From NCBI GenBank assembly GCA_937138495.1, contig CAKZPE010000032.1:1-64000 (forward strand): a stretch of DNA of 64,000 bases, given 5' to 3'. The position numbers and the translations under genes are program-made. Source of the DNA: an uncultured Oceanospirillaceae bacterium (GTDB lineage: Bacteria; Pseudomonadota; Gammaproteobacteria; Pseudomonadales; Balneatricaceae). The notes beneath the pieces were generated by a model that did no database searches, was not told the DNA's origin, and saw only the letters and a list, made by a program, of their open reading frames with translations. Of this stretch, positions 18,709 through 27,477 are shown one piece after another; the stretch's first letter is position 1, and each line of letters opens with the position of its first letter.

Positions 18709-19953
18709 ATGCCTTTTGGCTTATTAAAATATGGTCTGAGCAAGGATTATCCCGCCCAGCACCATTTCACACCCAGCAGCACGGAGCTGAAGAAACATTA
18801 CGACGTGGTCATCATCGGTGCCGGTGGTCACGGGGCGGCCTGTGCGTATTACCTGTCCAAATATCACGGTGTAAAGAACATCGCTGTACTGGATAAAGGT
18901 TACCTGGGGGGCGGTAATACTGCCCGGAATACCGCGGTAATCCGTTCTAACTATCTGACCGAAGAAGGGGTCAGCTTTTACCGGGATTCGGTGAAGCTGT
19001 ATCAGAACCTGAGTAACGAATTCGGTTACAACATCATGATGGAAAACCGTGGTCAGCTGACCCTGGCGCACAGTGATGCAGCTGTACGCAGCTTCCGCTG
19101 GCGGGCAGAGGTTAACCAGCATCTGGGTGTGCGTTCAGAACTGGTAGACCGCCAGACCATCCGTGAGCTGGTGCCTAACCTGAACATGCCGGAAGATGGC
19201 CGTTATCCGATTATGGCCGGTCTGTGGCATGCCGACGGCGCTACGGCCCGTCACGATGCGGTAGCCTGGGGCTACATGAAAGGCGCCTGTGAACGCGGTG
19301 TTGAATTGCACCAGCTGACCGAAGTGGAAGATGTACTGATCAGCAACGGCAGGGTCACCGGGGTGAAAACCAACCGCGGCACCATTAACTGCGGTTCTGT
19401 AGTCCAGGCCGTTGCCGGTACCAGTTCGGTTGTGGCGAAAATGGCGGGCATCAAACTGCCGGTCCACAGCTTCCCGCTACAGGCGATGGTAACTCAGCCG
19501 TACAAGCCGCTACTGACACCTCACGTCAGCTCCCCACACGTTCATGTGTATGTACACCAGACCTCCCGCGGTGAATTTGTTATCGGCGGCGGTTCCGACC
19601 CGTATCCGCTGTACAACACCCGCTCGACTCTGGATATGAAAGAATCTCTGGCCGCCGCCGCACTGGAACTCTTCCCGTTCCTGTCGCAGGCACGACTGAT
19701 GCGTCAGTGGGCCGGTATCACCGATATGACCCCTGATTACAGCCCGATCATGGGCCTGAGCCCGGTCGAGAACTACTACCTGGATGCCGGCTGGGGCACC
19801 TGGGGCTTCAAGGCAACGCCGATTTGCGGCCAGACCATGGCGGAACTGGTTGCCACCGGTAAGCCACCAGAGCTTATCAAGCCATTCGAGCTGGAACGTT
19901 TTTACCGTCATCAGCAAATCAACGAAGCCGGCGCAACTGCAGCCAGCCACTAA
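18709..19953 (+). CDS. soxB: Sarcosine oxidase subunit beta
   Basis: This is a 414-residue flavoprotein of the DAO family and the catalytic subunit of heterotetrameric sarcosine oxidase, which oxidises sarcosine to glycine and passes formaldehyde to tetrahydrofolate. The FAD motif VVIIGAGGHGAACAYYL (34-50), GGGNTARNTAVIRSNYL and the GATARHDAVAWG segment are seen; His182 of RHDAVAW is the expected covalent FMN attachment site. The C-terminal GWGTWGFKATP loop is conserved. GGGAGG precedes the ATG. It heads the operon soxB-soxD-soxA-soxG, with only 16 bases to soxD. A different N-methyl amino acid is a possible alternative substrate. Confidence 0.93.
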   Translation: MPFGLLKYGLSKDYPAQHHFTPSSTELKKHYDVVIIGAGGHGAACAYYLSKYHGVKNIAVLDKGYLGGGNTARNTAVIRSNYLTEEGVSFYRDSVKLYQNLSNEFGYNIMMENRGQLTLAHSDAAVRSFRWRAEVNQHLGVRSELVDRQTIRELVPNLNMPEDGRYPIMAGLWHADGATARHDAVAWGYMKGACERGVELHQLTEVEDVLISNGRVTGVKTNRGTINCGSVVQAVAGTSSVVAKMAGIKLPVHSFPLQAMVTQPYKPLLTPHVSSPHVHVYVHQTSRGEFVIGGGSDPYPLYNTRSTLDMKESLAAAALELFPFLSQARLMRQWAGITDMTPDYSPIMGLSPVENYYLDAGWGTWGFKATPICGQTMAELVATGKPPELIKPFELERFYRHQQINEAGATAASH

Positions 19954-19969
19954 GCGGGAGAAAAAAGTC

Positions 19970-20263
19970 ATGAAAATACTGAACTGCCCGCTGAACGGGC
20001 CACGCAACATCTCTGAATTTATTTACGGCGGTGAGCTGCATGAAATGCCAGACCCGAACCGCTGCGACAGTCGCGAATGGGTTGAACATGTTTACTTCCA
20101 CGAAAATGCAGCGGGAATCGTCCGTGAATGGTGGTGCCACAGTGCGACGTCGTACTGGTTTCTGGCGGAACGTAACACCATTACCGATGAAATTATCCGA
20201 ACATTTCCCGCCAGCGAAGTATTTAACCAGCGGGTTGAGTTTACCGCTGTGGAAGGAGAGTAA
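19970..20263 (+). CDS. soxD: Sarcosine oxidase subunit delta, variant without full zinc site
   Basis: This 97-residue protein aligns with SoxD along its length (NGPRNISEFIYGGE, EWVEHVYFHENAAGIVREWW, WFLAERNTITDEI). SoxD normally holds zinc with two cysteines in a CPxCG element and a later His and Cys. Here Cys6 remains but Cys9 is replaced by asparagine (CPLNG), and the HSGGC element reads HSATS, so the later cysteine is gone too. The structural zinc is therefore probably lost. The ATG at 19970 has GGGAG upstream. It ends two bases before soxA. Function as a small scaffold subunit is inferred from position and similarity. Confidence 0.88.
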   Translation: MKILNCPLNGPRNISEFIYGGELHEMPDPNRCDSREWVEHVYFHENAAGIVREWWCHSATSYWFLAERNTITDEIIRTFPASEVFNQRVEFTAVEGE

Positions 20264-20265
20264 CC

Positions 20266-23196
20266 GTGCCTGTTTATAACGATAACCGACTGGCCAATGG
20301 CGGTTTGCTGGTCGATCGCAGCAAAACCGTCAACTTCTCTTTTGATGGCCGTGAATTTAAAGGCTTTGCCGGCGACACCATCGCCAGCGCACTGGCGGCG
20401 AACGGTCAGTGGCTGATCAGCCGTTCATTCAAGTATCACCGTCCCCGCGGTGCATTAACCATGGCCGGTCAGGATGCCAATACTCTGGTGCAGTTGCCAT
20501 CGGACCCGAACGTACTGGCGGACCGGGAAACTATCCGTGATGGCCTGAATGTATCCGGTCAGAACTTTAGCGGCAGCCTGGAAAAAGACAGCAGCCGCCA
20601 TTTGGGTATGTTCAGCAAGTTCATGCCGGTGGGGTTCTATTACAAGGCCTTCTACAAGCCGGCCGGTGCCTGGGAAAAATGGGCGCCGGTAATCCGTAAA
20701 GCGGCGGGCTTAGGTGTGGTGGACGACACCTTTGAGCCGGAATATTACGACAAGCAATACAGCTTCTACGACTTAGTGGTTGTGGGTGCAGGCCCGGCGG
20801 GGATGACCGCAGCCATTCAGGCGGCCGAACAGGGCGCGAAAGTCCTGCTGGTGGATGAGAATCCGATTCTGGGCGGCAGCCTGGCGTACAGCCGTCTCGA
20901 TGCGGAAGGTACGCAGGCAGAAGCGCTGCGTCAGGCGATGATTGCTGACATTGAAAGCCATGCCAATATTGATGTGAAGCTGGAAGCGATCTGTAACGGC
21001 TACTTCGGTGATAACTGGCTGCCGGTGATACAGGGCAAGCGCCTGTACAAAGTACGCGCCAAAGAAGCCATCATGTGTGTGGGCTCGCTGGAACAGCAGG
21101 CCGTCTTCCATAATAACGATCTGCCGGGCGTGATGATGTCCAGCGCGATCCAACGTCTGATCAAACTCTACGGCGTGAAGCCGGGTCAGAAAGCGGTAGT
21201 CGTTACCGGTAATGACGAAGGTTACGCAACTGCGCTGGATATGCTGGATGCCGGCATTGAAGTGGTAGCCGTTGCCGAACTGCGTGATGCGGCACCGGAA
21301 AGCGAACTGATGCAGGCGGTCAGCCAGCGCGGTGTGCGTATCCTGAGCAACCATGCGGTATACGCTGCAAACGCCAGCTCAGATAAGAAGCACTTATCAG
21401 CCGTTGAGATCCGTCAGCAGATCAGCAAGGGCCAGTGTGCCGACAGCGGCGAAACCTTCGCCTGTGACCTGCTGTGTATGGCGGTGGGTTACACCCCGAC
21501 GTATCAGCTGATTTGTCAGGCCGGTGGTCAGTTAAGCTACAACGACGATACGGCGATGTTCACCCTGAGCAAGCTGCCGAAAGCGTTCCAGATTGCCGGT
21601 TCAGTAAACGCGAACTGGTCAGTGAACGCGGTTTGCGGTGATGCCCGGCGGGCCGCGGCGATTGCCGTTAACCGTCTGGCGGAAACTGTTGAGCGCGTCA
21701 GCGCAATGGCCGAACCGGCTCCGGTCGCAGACGATAGCGCTAACAGCCCGAACTACAGCTGGCCGATCTTCCCACATCCGAAGGGTAAAGAATTCGTCGA
21801 TTTCGATGAAGACCTGCAGATTAAAGACATTGTGAACGCCACCCGCGACGGCTATGAGCACGTCCAGCTGGTGAAGCGTTATTCAACCTGCGGCATGGGG
21901 CCTTCACAGGGTCGCCATTCGGCACTGGCCACTGCCCGTATCGTGGCGAATGCTACCGGTAAGAGTGTTGCTCAGACCGGTGTTACCACGGCCCGTCCGC
22001 CGTTTGCACCGGAACGTCTGGGCCACCTGGCAGGCCGCAGTTTCTACCCGGCCCGTTATACCAATATGCACCACCGTCACCTGGAAGCAGGTGCACAGAT
22101 GCTGCAGGCCGGTGCCTGGTTCCGTCCGGCCTATTACGGCCCGACAAACCAGCGTGATAACTGCATCGCCGCTGAAGTAAATAACGTGCGTAATAATGTG
22201 GGTCTGGTGGATGTATCTACTTTAGGCGGCATTGAAGTCCGCGGCCCGGATGCCGGTGAATTCCTTAACCGGGTATACACCTTTGGCTTTGCCAAGCAGC
22301 CGCTGGGCCGTGCCCGTTATGCGCTGATGACCAACGAAGCCGGTGTGGTGATTGATGACGGCGTAAGCTGCCGTTTCCACGATCAGCTGTTCTACGTGAC
22401 AGCGACTACCGGTGGCGTCGACCGTGTCTATCAGAACATGCTCAAGTGGAATGCCCAGTGGTGTCTGGATGTAGACATTGCCAACGTGACTTCCGCCTGG
22501 TGTGGCGTGAACATTGCCGGCCCTAAAGCCCGTGAAGTACTGAGCAAACTTTGTGAAGACATTGATCTGAGCAGCGAAGCATTCCCGTATATGGGTGTGC
22601 GTGAAGGCCATGTGGCGGGTGTTCAGGCCCGGGTGATCCGCGTCGGTTTCGTCGGTGAGCTGGGCTACGAAGTACACGTACCGCAACACGCCGGTGAAGC
22701 ACTTTGGGATGCCCTGATGGCGGCTGGTGAAGCGCACGGCATTAAGCCATTCGGCATTGAGGCACAACGGGTGCTGCGTCTGGAAAAAGGCCACATCATT
22801 ATCGGCCAGGACACTGATGCTATGTCCACGCCGGAAGAAGTGCAGATGGGCTGGGCAGTTTCCAACAAGAAGCCATTCTTTGTGGGGCAGCGAATTATCC
22901 GCGAGCTGAATAAAGAACCTCAGTACCGTTCACTGGTGGGCTTTGTGGTGGATGATCCGAAGGCGCCTCAGCCGGAAGAAAGCCATCTGGTGATCGACGG
23001 CGACAAAATGACTGGCCGGGTGACATCGTGCAACTACTCCCCAACCTTAGGCAAGCCGGTAGGCATGGCCTATGTGCCGCCGGGTAAAACTGAGCCGGGC
23101 AGCGACATCGTCATTAAAGTCGACGGTGCGCCGGTAGCCGCCAAGGTTGTCGCGCTGCCTTTCTACGACCCTGACACTGCCCGTCAGAACCTGTAA
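20266..23196 (+). CDS. soxA: Sarcosine oxidase subunit alpha
   Basis: The GTG start at 20266 follows GGAAGGAG, six bases away, and gives 976 residues. An N-terminal ferredoxin-like segment (FAGDTIASALAANG, RSFKYHRPRG) precedes the NAD(+)/FAD fold (LVVVGAGPAGMTAAIQA, near residue 170). The C-terminal third (from about residue 600) is a GcvT-like tetrahydrofolate domain (DVSTLGGIEVRGPDAGEFLNRV, GELGYEVHVP, VLRLEKGHIIIGQDTD). It binds the cofactors and captures the one-carbon unit as methylene-tetrahydrofolate. The length equals that of characterised SoxA. It is the third gene of the sox operon. Confidence 0.93.
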   Translation: MPVYNDNRLANGGLLVDRSKTVNFSFDGREFKGFAGDTIASALAANGQWLISRSFKYHRPRGALTMAGQDANTLVQLPSDPNVLADRETIRDGLNVSGQNFSGSLEKDSSRHLGMFSKFMPVGFYYKAFYKPAGAWEKWAPVIRKAAGLGVVDDTFEPEYYDKQYSFYDLVVVGAGPAGMTAAIQAAEQGAKVLLVDENPILGGSLAYSRLDAEGTQAEALRQAMIADIESHANIDVKLEAICNGYFGDNWLPVIQGKRLYKVRAKEAIMCVGSLEQQAVFHNNDLPGVMMSSAIQRLIKLYGVKPGQKAVVVTGNDEGYATALDMLDAGIEVVAVAELRDAAPESELMQAVSQRGVRILSNHAVYAANASSDKKHLSAVEIRQQISKGQCADSGETFACDLLCMAVGYTPTYQLICQAGGQLSYNDDTAMFTLSKLPKAFQIAGSVNANWSVNAVCGDARRAAAIAVNRLAETVERVSAMAEPAPVADDSANSPNYSWPIFPHPKGKEFVDFDEDLQIKDIVNATRDGYEHVQLVKRYSTCGMGPSQGRHSALATARIVANATGKSVAQTGVTTARPPFAPERLGHLAGRSFYPARYTNMHHRHLEAGAQMLQAGAWFRPAYYGPTNQRDNCIAAEVNNVRNNVGLVDVSTLGGIEVRGPDAGEFLNRVYTFGFAKQPLGRARYALMTNEAGVVIDDGVSCRFHDQLFYVTATTGGVDRVYQNMLKWNAQWCLDVDIANVTSAWCGVNIAGPKAREVLSKLCEDIDLSSEAFPYMGVREGHVAGVQARVIRVGFVGELGYEVHVPQHAGEALWDALMAAGEAHGIKPFGIEAQRVLRLEKGHIIIGQDTDAMSTPEEVQMGWAVSNKKPFFVGQRIIRELNKEPQYRSLVGFVVDDPKAPQPEESHLVIDGDKMTGRVTSCNYSPTLGKPVGMAYVPPGKTEPGSDIVIKVDGAPVAAKVVALPFYDPDTARQNL

Positions 23197-23217
23197 TCCC
23201 GCGGCGAGGAATAAGAC

Positions 23218-23931
23218 ATGAATGAATTTGAAACAACAGCGCCGGACAGCGGTTTACGTCGTAGCCAGCTTTACCGGACGCAGCAGCAAGGCGGGGCGGA
23301 ATTCGCCAGCCTGAACGGTGCAACGGTCGTGAAGCAGTTTGCAGCGGATGATGCGCAACAGCTGAAATCACTGGCGATGGTCGACCTTTCCATGCTGCCA
23401 CGCAGCGGCTTCAAGGGCCGTCAGGCACCGGAATGGCTGACCCGGCAGGGCGTGGAAATCCCGGCAGAACCGAACCGGGCAACCCGTCAGCAGGACGGTT
23501 CTCTGGTGGCGAGTCTGTCGGTGCAGGAACACCTGATCCTCAGTGATCTGCAGATCACTGCCGGTAAACCGCAGCAACTGGAAAACGATTGGCAAATGGA
23601 TGCAGACACCGCCTGCTATGCATTGCCACGCAGTGACAGCCATGCCTGGCTGTTACTCACCGGAGAACATTTACGGGACATGCTGGCCAAGGTCTGCGGC
23701 ATTGATTTTGCTGCCGAAGAGTTTGCCAACCATCAGGTGGCGCAAACTTCTGTGGCCCGGTTAAACAGCATCCTGATCCGTGATGATGTGCAGTTGGCGG
23801 ACGGCAGCACTGTGCTGGCCTTTCACCTGCTGTGTGATGTGAGTTCAGTTGAGTTCATGTGGGATTGCCTGCAGGACGCAATGGATGAATTTGGTGGCAA
23901 GCCGGCGGGTCTGGCTGCGCTACTGGCGTGA
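23218..23931 (+). CDS. soxG: Sarcosine oxidase subunit gamma
   Basis: This 237-residue protein is the SoxG member of the operon, with a GcvT-related fold. Recognisable stretches are MVDLSMLPRSGFKGR, YALPRSDSHAWLLLTGEH and NSILIRDD, and it ends in a helix with WDCLQDAMDEFGG. Sequence conservation in this subunit is low across bacteria, so the call leans on its position 21 bases after soxA and on the pattern as a whole. GAGGAA lies before the ATG. A hairpin directly after the stop may separate it from the following oxidoreductase gene. Confidence 0.85.
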   Translation: MNEFETTAPDSGLRRSQLYRTQQQGGAEFASLNGATVVKQFAADDAQQLKSLAMVDLSMLPRSGFKGRQAPEWLTRQGVEIPAEPNRATRQQDGSLVASLSVQEHLILSDLQITAGKPQQLENDWQMDADTACYALPRSDSHAWLLLTGEHLRDMLAKVCGIDFAAEEFANHQVAQTSVARLNSILIRDDVQLADGSTVLAFHLLCDVSSVEFMWDCLQDAMDEFGGKPAGLAALLA

Positions 23932-23934
23932 TCC

Positions 23935-23956
23935 GGACCCGGTTTCGGCCGGGTTC
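23935..23956 (+). terminator. Hairpin after soxG
   Basis: GGACCCGG (23935-23942) pairs with CCGGGTTC (23949-23956), with one G-T pair and a TTTCGG loop, six bases past the soxG stop. There is no T run behind it, so it is more likely an attenuator or mRNA-end protector than a full terminator. Confidence 0.45.
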
Positions 23957-24023
23957 ATAAAAATAGCAGCTAAACCGTCATACGGCGGTGAAGGCAGCAA
24001 ACAACAAATTGAAATAAGTAGAT

Positions 24024-24037
24024 GGGACTTAAGTCCC
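24024..24037 (+). promoter_or_regulatory. Perfect 14-bp palindrome before the FAD oxidoreductase
   Basis: GGGACTTAAGTCCC lies 25 bases before the ATG at 24063. It could be an operator that gives this gene separate control from the sox operon, or a leader hairpin. No promoter boxes were convincing around it. Confidence 0.35.
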
Positions 24038-24062
24038 ACACAAAAATAACAGGAACGACAAC

Positions 24063-25406
24063 ATGGCATTCCCAAAGAGTTCACCTTATGTGATCGTTGG
24101 TGCCGGTATCCACGGTCTGAGTACCGCGTATCACCTGGCGCTGGAACTGAAAAAACGCGGCAAAGGCAGCGGCGAAGACATTATCATCCTGGATAAGTCC
24201 GGCATCTCTGCCGGTGCGACCGGCATCGCCTGCGGTGTTATCCGTAACAACTACTTCCAGCCAGCGATGCGTGAGCTGATGGCCCACAGCGTTAAAGTTT
24301 GGGAAAGCGATCCGCAAGCGTACAGCTACCACCCGGTTGGCTATATGCAGATCAGCCCGGAATCCATGCATGAAGACGTTGCTTCTATTTACGAACAGCA
24401 GCAGGCGATTGGCTATGAGTCTAAATTCATCGAAGGTGAAAAAGACTGTACCGATTACATGAAGACCATCTTCCACGACTGGCAGGCCCAGGGCATCACC
24501 TCTGTACTGCACGAAATGCCAGGTGGTTATGCCAACAACACCAAAGCGATGTACGGCCTGGCGGCTAAAGCAGAAGCTGAAGGCGTACGCATCATTACCG
24601 GCGTTACCGTAACCGGTTTCCAGCAGGCCACTGACGGCGCCATCACTAAGGTCGAAACCAACAAGGGCGATATCGAAACCGATTACGTGGTAATCGGTGC
24701 CGGCCCGTGGGTTAAATCCTTCTGGGAAATGCTGGACCTGCCGAAGCACATCAACATCAAGAACCCGACCTCTGGCCAGATCGCCACCGACGTGCCGATG
24801 TGGGTGTACTGGTCACTGCAGGAAGGTACTCTGGGTGTGGATCCTGGCCTGCAGGTGACCAACGACGGCAAGATGCCACCGGTTATCCACGTGGACAGCA
24901 ACGCACCGCTGTATTCCGACGTAGACGGTTCCCTGATTACTGAAGACATGTGGGGCATTTACTACAAGCCTGACTACCATTTCGGCGGCGTACAGGGCGG
25001 TGCTGCACCCTTCATCGTTGATAAGCCTGCTGATGCGGTTCAGGTTGATCCGTACGGCCCTGAGTCCCCTGAGTTCATCGTGGGCCCTGACTTTGCGCAC
25101 ATGTGGGTATCGGCACTGGCACACTGTCAGAAGCGTTTTGAAGGCACGATTCCTAAATACAAGGATGAAGCGTCCGGCGGTATCGGTTGCTTCACACCGG
25201 ACAGCTTCCCGGTATTCGACACCTTCCGCAAGAACTGCTTTGTGATCGCGGATTCTAACCACGGTTACAAGATGCTGGGCGTTGGTAAGCTGGTGGCTGA
25301 ACAGGTAGTGGGCGAGAAGCCAAGCCTGCTGGAGCCATTCCGGTTCTCCCGTTTTGAAGAGGGTAAGTTACACCCGACTTCGAACAGTCCGTTCCCATGG
25401 AGCTGA
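24063..25406 (+). CDS. FAD-dependent oxidoreductase (DAO family) next to the sox operon
   Basis: This 447-residue flavoprotein starts with the FAD motif YVIVGAGIHGLSTAYHLALE and has GISAGATGIACGVIRNNYFQ near residue 50 and DSNHGYKMLGVGKLVAEQV at the C-terminus, the usual DAO-family (glycine, sarcosine and D-amino acid oxidase) plan. It has no GcvT domain. Relatives oxidise N-methyl or D-amino acids, and its place 131 bases after soxG suggests another demethylation or deamination step in the same pathway. AGGA lies 11 bases before the ATG. It is followed by a strong terminator, so it is the last gene of the unit. The substrate is unknown. Confidence 0.82.
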   Translation: MAFPKSSPYVIVGAGIHGLSTAYHLALELKKRGKGSGEDIIILDKSGISAGATGIACGVIRNNYFQPAMRELMAHSVKVWESDPQAYSYHPVGYMQISPESMHEDVASIYEQQQAIGYESKFIEGEKDCTDYMKTIFHDWQAQGITSVLHEMPGGYANNTKAMYGLAAKAEAEGVRIITGVTVTGFQQATDGAITKVETNKGDIETDYVVIGAGPWVKSFWEMLDLPKHINIKNPTSGQIATDVPMWVYWSLQEGTLGVDPGLQVTNDGKMPPVIHVDSNAPLYSDVDGSLITEDMWGIYYKPDYHFGGVQGGAAPFIVDKPADAVQVDPYGPESPEFIVGPDFAHMWVSALAHCQKRFEGTIPKYKDEASGGIGCFTPDSFPVFDTFRKNCFVIADSNHGYKMLGVGKLVAEQVVGEKPSLLEPFRFSRFEEGKLHPTSNSPFPWS

Positions 25407-25444
25407 TCACTCCAGTGTGATTTTCTGGTTGTGACCGCAACCTC

Positions 25445-25478
25445 AACGCCGGGCTTTTTAGTCCGGCGTTTTTGTTTT
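25445..25478 (+). terminator. Terminator of the sox/oxidoreductase unit
   Basis: AACGCCGG (25445-25452) pairs perfectly with CCGGCGTT (25463-25470) and a T-rich run follows. It stands 39 bases after the oxidoreductase stop. Confidence 0.9.
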
Positions 25479-25504
25479 TGGTTACCCTACGGGTGGTTTA
25501 TTTA

Positions 25505-25767
25505 GGTTGATGGTTTTGTGTATTTCTTTGTTTTTGTGCTGACGTTTAACTTGGGATGATCTTTTTCGCTAACGCGATTCAAGACTTTTGTAACCACACA
25601 AAAGTCTTAAAAATCTAAAAGTGGCCCCACCGCTTGTCCGGCTCCGCCGGATTCCCTGCGCGTCTCACTGACAACAGGCCTTCTAAAAACTCGACCGCTA
25701 CGCGCTCTCAAACAATTTATCCGGCTTATCTGTTGTCAGCTACGATGCTCGGCTGCACGGAAGGGGA
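25505..25767 (+). repeat. Structured repeat, copy 1 (inverted partner at 27478-27740)
   Basis: This 263-bp element matches the reverse complement of 27478-27740, which has exactly the same length. Conserved blocks include TTTTTCGCTAACGCGA, GGCCCCAC, TTGTCCGGCT and GCTCGGCTGCAC. It can fold into three helices: AAGACTTTTG (25581-25590) with CAAAAGTCTT (25599-25608); TCCGGC with GCCGGA (25637-25651); and CTGACAACAG (25668-25677) with CTGTTGTCAG (25730-25739). The two copies differ inside the first and third helices, yet pairing is kept in both. I see no open frame conserved between the copies. I do not recognise a named repeat family. Confidence 0.88.
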
Positions 25768-25903
25768 ATCGGGCGACTTCGTAGTTATTTGAGGAAGTAA
25801 TCTGTGAAGGGGTTTAAGGTGAGGGTAATAGATGAAATTTGATTTTGGGGTTTTACCGATGAACATGACGAATACCAGACTCATCGGCATTAGTGGACTC
25901 TTT

Positions 25904-26440
25904 TTACAGTGATTTACTTAACCAGGATGAATAGTCCGTAGCCACACTCTTTAGTGTTGCACTATCAACCGGTGACGTAAGCGTTATCATGTATTCCTGT
26001 TGTATGAAGGTTATGCTGCTTGTAGTCTGAAGTGTTGAACGGTACTCACTGAGCGTGGCAAAGTCTCCGATTCCTTCGAAGACGCTTAAAGTCATGCCTT
26101 CAGGTAGTTCCGTCACCAAGCCTTTTTGCAGTTTTTCTATTTGTACTTTTGGCTCTGCTAAAAGATGGAGGTTGGCATCTATCGCCAGGTCGCCAACAGA
26201 ATAGGTGTGATTAACAGCAGACAAAATACCCGCGTCTTTTAGTGTGTTTATAACGATTGCCGGTACTGCTGGTTTCTTGGGAGGGTTACTGACATCTTCA
26301 ATGACTAAATCTAAGGATAAATCAGACGTGTATTTTGATTCTGATGAAGGCATTACAAATTCTTGAATGTGTTTATTTCCTTCATTACTGCATGCACTTA
26401 TCGCAAGAATTGAAAATATAAAGAGAATAGCTTTTTTCAT
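25904..26440 (-). CDS. Putative lipoprotein, unknown function
   Basis: From the ATG at 26440 the product has 178 residues with a signal peptide MKKAILFIFSILAISAC whose lipobox (AISAC) predicts lipidation of Cys17. The mature part has two pieces of repeated flavour (DLSLDLVIEDV and EYMITLTSPVDSATL) but matches no family I know. A longer frame from 26503 is open, but the signal peptide favours the shorter start. The gene is AT-rich compared with the sox and fad genes and lies with the M24 gene between the two inverted structured repeats. A role at the cell envelope is all that can be said. Confidence 0.72.
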   Translation of the reverse strand: MKKAILFIFSILAISACSNEGNKHIQEFVMPSSESKYTSDLSLDLVIEDVSNPPKKPAVPAIVINTLKDAGILSAVNHTYSVGDLAIDANLHLLAEPKVQIEKLQKGLVTELPEGMTLSVFEGIGDFATLSEYRSTLQTTSSITFIQQEYMITLTSPVDSATLKSVATDYSSWLSKSL

Positions 26441-26661
26441 AATTAAAAGTTCCATTTTTAAGATGCGGTCTTCCGAATAAGGATTATATCTGTATGGCTT
26501 CATTAGCCCAGTGATAGAGGCGATTAAGTTGAAGGAAGTCAGATTTGAGGGGCTGCAATTCTTTGTTCTGGCAGAAACTGTCGTAATTACTATGTCGCTT
26601 ATCAGGCAAGCTCAATATGATAGGTATATGCCAGTAACGGAAGATTAAATAAGGACTTTTA

Positions 26662-27354
26662 ATGAAACTCGAAGAATATAAGAAGGTGCAAAAGGCAGCG
26701 AAGGAGGTGCATGCACAGCTTTGTGCCTTTATAGATGCGAAATCCACTGAACAGAGCATTGCAGAAAAAGCCGTTGAGTTGATGTTACATCAGGGGATTT
26801 CTGAAACCTGGTATTACGATACCCCAGCCTTTGTATTGCTAGGTAGCAGGAGTTGTTTGTCTGTTTCAGGTAAGGATTATGTTCCTTCTGATGAGGCTGT
26901 CGGAGAAACCAATTTAATCACTGTTGACCTGAGTCCGATGACTGGCGATGTCTGGGGTGACTGTGCACGATCATTTTATGTAGAGGGCGGTGTGTGTACC
27001 ACAAGGCCTCAGTCTGCCGCTTTTAAAGAAGGCAGCGCTGCTGAACTGGAACTTCACCGGCTGATGAAAGAGTTTGTTTCCCCGTCGACAAAATTCTCAG
27101 AGTTGTTCGAATTTGGGAACCGGAAAATACAGGCGTTAGGCTACGAAAATCTCGATTTTCTGGGAAACCTTGGACACAGTATTGAAACTGCACCGTCTAA
27201 AAGACGGTTTATAGATGCGTCATGCCATGAACAACTGGGCGCGGTTAAGTTTTTCACTTTTGAGCCCCATATAAAAAAGGTACAGAGCAACTGGGGCTTC
27301 AAACATGAAAACATCTATTACTTTGATCATGACGGATCCGTTTTAGAACTTTGA
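26662..27354 (+). CDS. M24 family metallopeptidase-like protein
   Basis: This 230-residue pita-bread protein of the methionine aminopeptidase/prolidase family has all five expected metal ligands: Asp89 (TVDLSP), Asp100 (WGDCAR), His172 (NLGHSIE), Glu201 (FTFEPHI) and Glu216 (FKHENIYYF). It has no N-terminal prolidase domain, so it resembles a stand-alone aminopeptidase-type unit. Residues 36-66 form the usual N-terminal half of the fold. The physiological substrate is unknown; it is too divergent to call methionine aminopeptidase. It faces away from the lipoprotein gene (221 bases apart) inside the inverted-repeat-bounded segment. Confidence 0.82.
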   Translation: MKLEEYKKVQKAAKEVHAQLCAFIDAKSTEQSIAEKAVELMLHQGISETWYYDTPAFVLLGSRSCLSVSGKDYVPSDEAVGETNLITVDLSPMTGDVWGDCARSFYVEGGVCTTRPQSAAFKEGSAAELELHRLMKEFVSPSTKFSELFEFGNRKIQALGYENLDFLGNLGHSIETAPSKRRFIDASCHEQLGAVKFFTFEPHIKKVQSNWGFKHENIYYFDHDGSVLEL

Positions 27355-27379
27355 TCCCGGTTTTGGGGCCATTGGTTTC

Positions 27380-27435
27380 AGTGGTTTCAGGGTCAGGTCT
27401 TTTCTTTAGTGGTTTCAGGGTCAGGTCTTTTCTTT
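27380..27435 (+). repeat. 28-bp tandem direct repeat (two units)
   Basis: The unit at 27380-27407 is repeated exactly at 27408-27435; both contain GGTTTCAGGGTCAGGTC followed by TTTTCTTT. Motifs of the GGGTCAGGTCTT type recur next to REP-associated transposase genes in other gammaproteobacteria, as far as I recall, but no such gene is present here. Confidence 0.8.
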
Positions 27436-27477
27436 TGCTTTGTTTATTACTGATAGCTGCAAGTTAGCACCAAATTT

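Larger units (their letters stand above)
25407..25903. other. Intergenic region with a terminator and repeat copy 1
   Basis: After the oxidoreductase terminator (25445-25478), this 497-bp stretch is occupied mainly by the first copy of the 263-bp structured repeat (25505-25767). The remainder, 25768-25903, is AT-rich and includes an inverted pair CCGATGA (25856-25862) and TCATCGG (25881-25887), which may end transcription of the leftward lipoprotein gene. No convincing coding frame is present. Confidence 0.6.
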
